From: Frisingicoccus caecimuris
GTDB taxonomy: Bacteria; Bacillota; Clostridia; Lachnospirales; Lachnospiraceae
Length of the DNA stretch: 64,000 nt
Direction: 5' to 3'
NCBI RefSeq assembly: GCF_004340975.1
Contig: NZ_SLXA01000001.1
Location: 297,012-361,011, forward strand
Position 1 is the first letter of the stretch, and each line of letters starts with the position of its first letter. Below, in pieces: positions 25,711 to 33,800 of the stretch. Position numbers and translations under genes: made by a program. Under the pieces are notes generated by a model. That model did not search any database, was not told where the DNA came from, and worked only from the letters and a program-made list of their open reading frames with translations.

Positions 25711-25932
25711 GATTCTGGAAAAGGCTCTATACCTTCTTCACAGATGCAGACTGATGCTTCAAAAAACGCTAACTCTTCCCAATCCATACTGGATAAGGGA
25801 ATAACTGCACTGAATACATTATCTGCCGTCACCTCTATAGGTAACGGTTTGCCAACATTATTAAAAAATATCAATTCCAAACTAACAACAAACCTAGATC
25901 AGCCAAAATTCCTGGCTGCAACTTTACCATAA
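25312..25932 (+). CDS. Tape-measure protein A, 5' exon (interrupted)
   Basis: Starts MPDYKVKITPELDSGKFQKEL, an amphipathic helical N-terminus typical of clostridial siphophage tape measures, with a good AAAGGAG site. The frame closes at TAA 25930-25932, but the last ~12 codons (from about 25896) lie inside the structured element. Joining position 25895 to 27343 removes 1447 nt and continues in frame into the second part, giving 851 aa in total. Without splicing the product would be a 206-aa fragment. Tape measures set tail length and line the tail tube. Confidence 0.7.
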   Translation: MPDYKVKITPELDSGKFQKELKNLTRDRTMKIKLDSSGLEKAARLAEKLNTKLTSASGPKTPNLSNYSQAAKDINALVDAQNRLQSAIVRTGNISPPAISGPSEADLNRMREAYEELCSSIQKYNEISSAVSTDSGKGSIPSSQMQTDASKNANSSQSILDKGITALNTLSAVTSIGNGLPTLLKNINSKLTTNLDQPKFLAATLP

Positions 25933-26402
25933 GTGGGTCTATCATCGTAAAGATGCTTTCATAATGGCGAAAGTGTTCAATGCGGTGAGATTAGGGTTTT
26001 AAAATAAATAGAGGAATAATTCGTCGAACTCACTATTCTGTGACGAAATCCGCAGTGAATCGGATGAAAAAAAGCGCCCTTACAGGCGTTCCGTGACAAC
26101 GCACGAACCAACCCGGCAGCACACAGCCGTATCATATAATCCGTTAGCAGCGACCACGTTCCTGCGTGGCGGCGGGATAAAGATACTAATGACCGGGAGG
26201 CGCAGAGAGAGCACCCTTCCTCGGAGGACATGCAGGCCATAATTGCATGTGCTTTTAATGAATGTTCCAGGGTAAATAAACAATGGTAGTATTCTACTGC
26301 GGCAAGCTTCATGCCGCGGCTGCCCTTCCGGCAGCCAGACCAGTGATATCTAAGGAGATATTTTTCTAACCGCAGACTGTCCTGCGGCTGGAGAAGCTGA
26401 CA
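25896..26402 (+). ncRNA. Structured RNA of intron-like element 1
   Basis: About 500 nt with a chain of hairpins: CAGCCA/TGGCTG (25900-25919), CTGTG/CGCAG (26038-26055), GCGTT/AACGC, CACG/CGTG, ACATGCA/TGCATGT (26228-26249), GCGGCA/TGCCGC (26299-26317), GGCTGCC/GGCAGCC (26318-26336) and CCGCAG/CTGCGG (26370-26387). Compared with element 2, paired positions change together (GGCTGCC/GGCAGCC becomes GGCCGCC/GGCGGCC; CGCAG becomes CACAG opposite CTGTG), so RNA folding is under selection. Class not identified: neither a group II domain V nor a full group I core was recognised. Confidence 0.65.
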
Positions 26403-26436
26403 GTTTTTGAAAGACTTTATTCACAGTAAAAAGTCC

Positions 26437-26763
26437 TTAAAAATAGCTTCCACAATCTTTACACACCCACTGTTTCCCTACAGATTGCCATAGACCAAAA
26501 TCCGACCAAAATGTAGTTTTCCTGACATTGACAGAACCGCAATAGGGACAATGAATTTGCCTTGACTCAATCGCACGTATCTGAGCTAATCGCATTTCTT
26601 CTTTTTTCTCCCATTTTTCTTTATGTGCCTCTATTTTGCGCCTGTTTTCTGATTCCTCCGCAGCATTCATAACCGTTGGCGTTAAAGGACATTTACACCA
26701 GATACATACATTTGCGTGTTTACTTATATTTTGTCCACAAGAAGGACATTTTATTGATGACAT
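26437..26763 (-). CDS. Zinc-ribbon protein inside intron-like element 1
   Basis: A 108-aa protein with two Cys4 ribbons separated by a charged helical linker: IKCPSCGQNI...VCIWCKCPL at ~4-25 and HCPYCGSVNV...WVCKDCGSYF at ~72-108. Start ATG 26763 follows GGAGAAAG; a 12-codon upstream extension lacks a site. It is antisense to the host gene, right after the structured RNA. The related protein in element 2 (30451) ends in nearly the same CGSYF ribbon, so this is element cargo. Nucleic-acid binding, perhaps aiding RNA folding or mobility, is only a guess. Confidence 0.7.
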   Translation of the reverse strand: MSSIKCPSCGQNISKHANVCIWCKCPLTPTVMNAAEESENRRKIEAHKEKWEKKEEMRLAQIRAIESRQIHCPYCGSVNVRKTTFWSDFGLWQSVGKQWVCKDCGSYF

Positions 26764-26798
26764 AACTCTTTCTCCTTCCATACACAGAATGCTATACA

Positions 26799-27266
26799 TT
26801 AAAAATCACTTCGGCATTTTTTACAGTGCCATTGCTTCTGAGCAAAGCCACCAAAAAAAATTTTTTTTACATCAATGGAACCGCAATATGGACACTTTAT
26901 TATGACATGGTTCTGAGTACTTTTCTTCACCTGCTCGTTCCACTCTTCCACCGTCATAGCATTATATTCAGATGGTAGCATTCCTGTTTCTACTGCTTCT
27001 ATGCAAAAACTACTTGTTCCCCTTACCTGAGTTAAATCATATACCTCCCAGATAATTTCAAGCATTTCTTCTGAATGCGACCATTCTAAATTGTTTTTAT
27101 CAATAGCCATCATTTTTTTATATATTTCTGTAAAATCATAATCTACATTATTGATTTTACATATGATTTCCTCTTCGTGCTGCTCCATTGGATTACCACA
27201 GTAAGGGCACTGTACTGCTTTACTCAATACTGTTTTTCTACACTTTTTACATAGCCTTAACGCCAT
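26799..27266 (-). CDS. Second zinc-ribbon protein inside intron-like element 1
   Basis: A 155-aa protein: N-terminal Cys4 ribbon LCKKCRKTV...QCPYCGNPM (~5-27), an acidic helical middle (~30-115), and a C-terminal ribbon IKCPYCGSIDVKKIFFGG...WHCKKCRSDF like the other two intron-borne proteins. ATG 27266 has GGGGGAAAG 6-7 nt upstream. The downstream gene at 26763 begins 36 nt after its stop, so the two form a small antisense operon. The middle region (WSHSEEMLEIIWEVYDL) is not recognised. Element 2 lacks a counterpart. Confidence 0.7.
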   Translation of the reverse strand: MALRLCKKCRKTVLSKAVQCPYCGNPMEQHEEEIICKINNVDYDFTEIYKKMMAIDKNNLEWSHSEEMLEIIWEVYDLTQVRGTSSFCIEAVETGMLPSEYNAMTVEEWNEQVKKSTQNHVIIKCPYCGSIDVKKIFFGGFAQKQWHCKKCRSDF

Positions 27267-27342
27267 ATTCTTTCCCCCTTGAAATGAAATAAAAGTAGAA
27301 ATATTGTTTTCATTATATCATACTGTCACTTAAAGATATAGG

Positions 27343-29314
27343 TTTATATGGCGACCGGGTAAAATCTTTTAAAGGAATTAACACGACATCAAGTAATCAA
27401 TACAGAGCCCTAAAATCCGAACTGGAAAATGCAAGTGATTTTACCGAAATCAATAAACTTCTAAAAGTTGGGAATGTACCTAAAGAAATTGCTGAAACCG
27501 CTTTAAACGAGATTCCTGAATATGCTAAGTCTTTAAATACTGTTGCAGAAGCCGCTTCCACTTCTGCAGATACTGTAACCAATCTCGGCATAGCACTTGA
27601 CGGGTTAAAAAGCTTTACAAATACAGGCGATGATCTGGGCCTTATCTTTTCAGGACTTGTAAGCTATTTGCCTTCGATATTACCTGTGGCCGCAGTCCTT
27701 GGTGCCTCCGTCGCCGCAATCAGTATCCTATCAAAACAAGCAAATGAATTTAGTGATGCGATATCAAAAACATCAAGCTCACAGTCTTCCTATAGCGAAA
27801 CTGCTTCGGAACTGAACAACCTGAATTCTGAATTAGCAACTTCCGCACAGCGTATATCTGAATTACAGGCTTTAAAGAACGCTGGAACAATTTCTTTCAC
27901 AGAACAAAGTGAATTAGAAACTCTGAAACTTCAAAATGAAGAGCTGGAGCGGCAAATAAGTCTTAAACAACAGATGGCAGACACTCAATCTGAAACTACA
28001 GTAAATGATGCATTAAATGCATTAAAATTACAAAGAACTACAGATTTCACTCAAGAGATTCTTTCACCTGCAGAAGACGGTGAACGATATTTCAGCGGTT
28101 ATGCAGAAACCGATATTATTTCTGCTACTAAAAATCAAATAAACGAACTGTCTGATTTACAAACTGAGCGTACTGCTTTATTAAATAAACTTAATAGCAC
28201 CTCCAACAAATCTGAAAAAGATATGCTTACAAAAAAGCTTAACGTTTTCGATCTTAAAATATCTGACCGCTTTAATACCGTCTCAGATAATATTAAAATT
28301 CTGAACGGTCTTCGTGAAAGTTTTAAAGACCCATTGACTGGTCTGATGAAAACGGATATGAGTGCTGAAGCTGAGATGTATTATAGTTCCATTACCAAAA
28401 TCATTGATGACTTCAACAGCCAAAATCTTTCACCAACTGAGCGTTCTTCAAAAAATCTCGATAAATTTTTTGATAATTCTTATTCAAAAAATGTAATAAA
28501 AGACACACTGATCGAGGCTGCAAAATCCGGTGAAAACTTAAATATCATATTAAAAAACATGGGTCTGAGTCTCGATGATTTGGGTGTGGAAAATATCAAG
28601 GATTTAAAAACATACCTTAATGCTCTGGTCTCTGATGCAGATGCCGCATCTGATTCAATCAAAAGTCTTTCGGATACAGAATCCATAAACAGTGTTGCTT
28701 CTGCTTTCCATTCAAAAAATTCCGGTTACAACTATGAACAGGCCATCGTCTACTCACAGAGGGCAACCGATCTATTTAACCAGGGTCTTGTTGGCACAGA
28801 TGATTTCAAAGCTTTTGCCGATTATATCTCCTATGGCATGGATGATTCCATCGAAGCCTATCAGGCAGGCATGGAGAAATTCAATCGCTACTTTACCGCC
28901 GAAAATGACACCGGGCTCCAAAATTTCATCCAGGATTTCAAAGAAATGCACTCTCTTGGAGAAGATGATGATTGGATCTCGGACATCGGAAGCACTGCGC
29001 TGCTCGCCAAGGACATGGGCATAGGTATCGGCGCCGTCGAAGATATCTTAAGCCGAATGGAGGATTACGGCTATATTACCAGTGACCAATGGCATTCCTC
29101 TCTTGAAGACCTGTCCGAATACAAAAATTCACTTTCAGCCCTCGAAGAACTTTACGATAGTATGGATTCCGGTGAACACAATCTCCCATACCATGGGATT
29201 TATCATAAATTTCAGCACAGAGTGTTCCATTTGCTGAATAAGCCACTCCGTGTTCTCCGCTTCTTTTCTCTCAGAGAAGCGATTGCAACTATAAATTCTT
29301 CCTCTGTTTTTTAA
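27343..29314 (+). CDS. Tape-measure protein A, 3' exon (C-terminally truncated)
   Basis: The frame is open from the element end (LYGDRVKSFKGINTTS...) with no start signal of its own. It includes a hydrophobic segment (SYLPSILPVAAVLGASVAAIS) and coiled coil with AQRISELQALKNAGTIS and LKLQNEELERQI, all closely matching the same region of gene B. The match stops near DSMDSGEHN (about 29180). The last ~40 codons are unrelated and run into the next copy's leader. So A keeps about 850 of B's ~2015 residues and lacks the C-terminal half. It is either a degenerate duplicate, a recombination reservoir or an alternative short tape measure. Confidence 0.65.
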
Positions 29315-29760
29315 TAAGGGGAACTACTTTTATGAAAGGAGAAATCAAATGCCCGACTACAAAGTCAAGATCACTCCTGAACTTGATTCAGGAAAATTTC
29401 AAAAAGAATTAAAAAACTTAACGAGAGACCGGACCATAAAGATAAAGCTGGATACCTCCGGTCTTGAAAAAGCGGCCAGACTGGCTGAGAAACTGAACAC
29501 CAAACAAGCCTCTGCTTCCGGCCCGAAGGCTCCGAACCTTTCAGATTACAGTCAGGCCGTCAAGGATATCAACGCCCTCGTTGATGCCCAAAACCGGCTT
29601 CAGAGCGCCATTATCCGCACAGGCAATATCAGCCCTCCTGTGATTTCCGGTCCTTCCGAAGCTGAACTGAACCGGATGCGTGAAGCCAGTAAAGCCTATG
29701 AAGAACTCTATTCTTCCATCCAGAAATACAACCAGATTTCTTCGGCTGCTCCTACTGGAT
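29276..29760 (+). repeat. Direct repeat, right copy: leader and 5' part of tape-measure gene
   Basis: Second copy of the 25239-25710 sequence, including GGGGAACTACTTTTATGAAA and the AAAGGAG site. Divergence is spread over third codon positions, so the duplication is not very recent. Confidence 0.85.
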
Positions 29761-29975
29761 CCGGTACAGGACGTGCAGCAACACAACAGGCACCTTCTGT
29801 TTCTGCTGACAACTCCAGTCCTATAAACCATTTTAAATCGGTGTTGGACGGTGGTTTGTCTGCTTTAAACACCATTTTAAAAGTCAGCTCAACATATGAA
29901 AACGTATCTGTATTATCAGAAAAAGTTAAACAAAACCTAGATCAGCCAAAATTCCTGGCTGCAACTTTACCATAA
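29349..29975 (+). CDS. Tape-measure protein B, 5' exon (interrupted)
   Basis: Same N-terminus as gene A (MPDYKVKITPELDSGKFQKEL) with scattered substitutions. The middle diverges after residue ~135 (Ala/Thr/Ser-rich TGSGTGRAATQQAP). The frame ends at TAA 29973-29975 inside intron-like element 2. Joining 29938 to 30849 removes 910 nt (1 mod 3) and restores a 2015-aa protein. AAAGGAG precedes the ATG. Confidence 0.72.
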   Translation: MPDYKVKITPELDSGKFQKELKNLTRDRTIKIKLDTSGLEKAARLAEKLNTKQASASGPKAPNLSDYSQAVKDINALVDAQNRLQSAIIRTGNISPPVISGPSEAELNRMREASKAYEELYSSIQKYNQISSAAPTGSGTGRAATQQAPSVSADNSSPINHFKSVLDGGLSALNTILKVSSTYENVSVLSEKVKQNLDQPKFLAATLP

Positions 29976-30447
29976 GTGGGTCTATCATCGTAAAGATGCT
30001 TTCATAACGGCGAAAGTGTTCAATGCGGTGAGATTAGGGTTTTAAAATAAATAGAGGAATAATTCGTCGAACTCACTATTCTGTGACAAAAGCCACAGTG
30101 AATCGGATGAAAAAAAGCGCCCACGCAGGCGTTCCGTGACAACGCACGAACCAACCCGGCAGCGCACAGCCGTATCATATAATCCGTTAGCAGCAACCAC
30201 GTTCCTGCGTGGTGACGGGACAAAGATACTAATGACCGGGAGGCGCAGAGAGAGCACCCTTCCTCGGAGGACATGCAGGCCATAATTGCATGTGCTTTTA
30301 ATGAATGTTCCAGGGTAAATAAACAATGGTAGTATACTACTGCGGCAAGCTTCATGCCGCGGCCGCCCTTCCGGCGGCCAGACCAGTGATATCTAAGAAG
30401 ATATTTTTCTAACCGCAGACTGTCCTGCGGCTGGAGAAGCCGACAGA
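29939..30447 (+). ncRNA. Structured RNA of intron-like element 2
   Basis: Nearly identical in sequence and folding to 25896-26402. Changes are mainly in loops or are pair-preserving: GGCCGCC/GGCGGCC, CTGTG/CACAG, GTAGTATACTAC. Similarity ends at CTGGAGAAGCCGACAG, just before the antisense gene. Confidence 0.65.
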
Positions 30448-30450
30448 AGA

Positions 30451-30765
30451 TTAAAAATAGCTTCCGCAGTTTTTACATCTCCAGTTTTTGCCGATAGACG
30501 CAGAAGGAACAAAAAGACTATGTCCACCCATAAAGCCCATATTACGTCGTACATCCAAGGAACCGCAATATGGACAATGCAACGTCGAACGCAGCTTTTC
30601 TTGTTTCTCTTCCAATTCCTTTTTGCGTTTTTCTTCTTTTTCTTTTTTAATTACTTTATATGACTTATACTTTAGCTGTCCTTGCAATGGATACCCACAA
30701 TGAATACATTTTTCTGACAGATTACTAACATCTTTTCCACATTCTGGACACTTTATTAAACTCAT
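30451..30765 (-). CDS. Zinc-ribbon protein inside intron-like element 2
   Basis: A 104-aa protein built like the one at 26437: N-terminal ribbon IKCPECGKDV...KCIHCGYPL, a highly charged Lys/Glu helix (KKEKEEKRKKELEEKQEK), and C-terminal ribbon HCPYCGSLDVRRN...WRCKNCGSYF. Start ATG 30765 has GAGGTG 8 nt upstream; an ATG three codons earlier is less well placed. Antisense to the tape-measure gene. The shared architecture across both elements indicates intron cargo, not a tail function. Confidence 0.7.
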   Translation of the reverse strand: MSLIKCPECGKDVSNLSEKCIHCGYPLQGQLKYKSYKVIKKEKEEKRKKELEEKQEKLRSTLHCPYCGSLDVRRNMGFMGGHSLFVPSASIGKNWRCKNCGSYF

Positions 30766-30848
30766 ATGCGACACCTCGATTAATAATTGATGATAATAGA
30801 AATTTTATTAATTATACTATACCACACATTGTCACTTAAAGATATAGG

Positions 30849-33800
30849 CAGGTTGTCAGATACAATAAGCTCCATTAGAACCTCTGGAAGCACAGAATAC
30901 CACGGTTTATATAGTATGAAAAAACTCAGGAATTTAAGAAACATCATTAATCAAATGGACAATGCTAATGATGTAAATACAGTCTTAAAATCATCTGGAG
31001 TCGAAAAAGATTTCGCTCAAAAGGCTCTCAAAAGATCAATTTTTTCAGATGATGCTACTATCGCTCTTAAGGGATTAAAAAACTCAGGGGATTCATTAAC
31101 TTCTTTAGAAAACATTTTTACAGGAATCGGAACAACCCTGAAAGCTACCCTCACAAATCCTTTGACATGGATAGCCGGGGCCGGTATCGCCGCTGTCGGC
31201 GCGTTGATCTATAAAGCTACCGAATTTGACCGTGCGGTAAATACCAGTACAAAATCTCAATCTGCCTATGCTTCATCAGCAAATGAACTATCAGAATTAA
31301 CTTCTCAGTTGGATACTGCTGCCGCAAGGATATCTGAACTCCAGGCACTAAAACAGCAGCAGAAAATATCTCCTGCCGAATCCACTGAATTAAATCTGCT
31401 CATTCTCCAGAATTCAGAGCTTGAACGACAGATTCTGTTGAAGGAGAAGTCAGCCAGTCGTCTTTCGGATATTGCGGTAAACGATGCTCTCAGCGCATTG
31501 AAGCAGAAAAATACAGTCGATCTGGTTCCTACGGAAAACTCTGAGAATGGTTCGGATACTAAAAAAGTATATGACGATTTTGGGACAGCTTATTATGCTT
31601 ACGATCAGACAGACATCCTTACTGCAACAGAAAAAGAAATTCAAAAGTTGGAAGATCTAAAAGAAACAAAGGCCAGCTTAATGGCAGAAATAAAGAATCC
31701 TCTCACAAGCTCTGAAAGGAAAACCGAAGCCGAAAAAGAACTTCAGGACACAGAAGCTGAAATAACAAAACTGACCCATAATGTAACGGACCAGATTCAG
31801 GACTTACAGATACTGCACGGAGGTCTGAGCGATCCGATGACCGGTCTGATGAAAGAAGGCATGAGTGCTGAAGCTCAGAACGCTTATCGTTCCCTGACAG
31901 ATGTCCTCAACAATTTTAATACTTTAAATCTTACAGGCCCCGAAGCGGAACTGGCCAAACTCGACAATTTCTTTAACGGTTCTTCCGGCAGGAATTATAT
32001 TAAAGATGCTTTAATGGCCGCATCTGATGCAGGAGAAAATTTGGAAGATACCTTGCGAGGTATGGGATTGGGTCTGAAAGATCTCGGCATTGATAATGTA
32101 AACACCTTGAAACAATATCTGGATGATGCACAAGCCTCTGCCGAAGCCGCTGCTCAATCCACAGGAGCCTTTGATGGCTCTCTCGAAAGCGTACAGACTG
32201 CATTTGCTACAGTAAACAAGGGCAATGACTGGTCCAACATGGCCGGATACATAGAACAGGCCAATGAACTCTACAAGCAGGGACTTATCGGCACTGACGA
32301 TTTTCAATCCGTTGCCCAATTAATTTCACCGGAGAAGATTGATATTTCAGATGGTGAGAACAAGGCGGAAGCTTATGCAAAAGCCTGGGAAAATGCCTAT
32401 GAAAAGGTTTCCCGATGGTTTAACGCCGAAACTCCGGACGAAAGCATCATGAATTTTGCCCGTGATCTGGATGCTGTAGACGGAACAATTGGAAATCTTG
32501 ATGATTCACTGGTCAGCATCAACGAGGACGACGGACGGTTCAAAGTTGATTTCAAATTTAAATCCACAGCCGAAGCTGCAAAAGAATTAGGTACCAGCGT
32601 TGAAGTCGTGGAAGCTCTGCTTCATAAATTCGAAGATTATGGCTATGAATTGGACGATGTCCTGTTCAGCGGCGAAGGCCTGGATGCTTATAAACAATCT
32701 CTGGAAGGTATTCGCACTGTCTTTGATTCATTGAGCGACGGCGCCTCAAAAGAGCGTCTTGGGGGCCTGCTCGAACAATGGGATTCCGACTATGCCTACT
32801 TCTTAGAACATCCTGAAGAACTGGATAATGAGCAGATACTCAAGCTTCAGTTTGAGTATGATATGGCTTCTCTGGAATCAGAAATTGACCACTTACAGGA
32901 ACTATGGAATGAAGGCTACCGTTCCGCTGAAATCGGGGCTTCTCTGAACGCCTCCAAACGAGCTTACCGGGAAGAGCGCGAAAAAAACTCTGGATATGAT
33001 GAAGAAGACGATATCGGTTACCGGGCAGCCTCTGACAAGATAGAAGAACTCCAGTCCAAATTTAACTCTAATCAGAGCGATGCTGACCGTGAAAATATCC
33101 AAAGTCAGATTTCGGCAATTTTGGATCTGCAAAACGCTTTTCAGGATGCCTTTAATGATGGTGACGCTGTAGACTGGGAATCCTTCCTGAACAGCGAACA
33201 GGCAATGTCTGTCATGGAAGACATAATGAACAGTACAAATCTTTCCAAAGAAGACCTTGAAAATCTGCTTAATATTGATTTTGAGGCTCTTGCCTCGAAC
33301 GAACCAGTAATCAAAGTGACAGCCGAAGCCGATGTTTCAAGTATCGAAGCTCAAGTATCCGATATGGAAATTGGTGAAACATTAACTTTCAATGCAGATA
33401 TCAGCGGAGTAGAACAGGAAATAGAAGCTGTAAAAAATGAAGATGGTACCATTTCCTATTTTACAGAAATTGACGGCACACGAACACAATTCGAATTAAA
33501 CAAAAATGGAACCATCACTTATACCGTTAATGAAGTTCCCGGAACAGAAGTTGATACATCCGATGATTCATGTGAACGAACAGTGAATGAAGTGCCTGGA
33601 GAAACAGTTCAAACTGTGCCTGTGGCAACCAGTACGGCAAATTTCAATCTTGGAAGCTATCCGACAAGTCTGCCCCCAATATACCAAACGGTCTATCAGG
33701 TTCCCTTCAAATTATCTTCTGGCGAAGGCGGCCATGTCACCGGCACCCTTCTCTCCCCGGCCCACGCCGACGGTAAGGTCTCCTTACCTCAAAATGAAAC

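Larger units (their letters stand above)
25896..27342 (+). mobile_element. Intron-like element 1 in tape-measure gene A
   Basis: Element of about 1447 nt bounded by AAACCT^AGATCAGCC on the left and CACTTAAAGATATAGG^ on the right. The same left and right ends occur in element 2 at the homologous position of gene B. The length is 1 mod 3, exactly what is needed to join the two open frames. GGGTTT at 25994-25999 can pair with the six exon bases AAACCT, with a U.G pair at the junction, and the element ends in G; both are group I-like features. The 3' AAGATATAG also resembles the group I S-element start, but no full core was identified. Boundaries could shift by 1-3 nt. Confidence 0.6.
29939..30848 (+). 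mobile_element. Intron-like element 2 in tape-measure gene B
   Basis: The same ends as element 1 (AAACCT^AGATCAGCC and TGTCACTTAAAGATATAGG^) and the same insertion codon (NL), but 910 nt because it carries one zinc-ribbon gene instead of two. GGGTTT at 30037-30042 is again complementary to the 5' exon AAACCT. The ~1819-codon frame after it is intact and lacks a start of its own, which argues that the element is removed from mRNA. Confidence 0.62.

Noticed and set aside
25896-27342. Group II intron
   Set aside because: No GTGYG 5' end, no domain V-like AGC...GTTC hairpin and no reverse transcriptase/maturase gene.
25896-30848. Ordinary insertion sequences that inactivate the tape-measure genes
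   Set aside because: No transposase or terminal inverted repeats, and both downstream frames are kept open, including a 1818-codon one. TnpB/IscB-type proteins are also absent.
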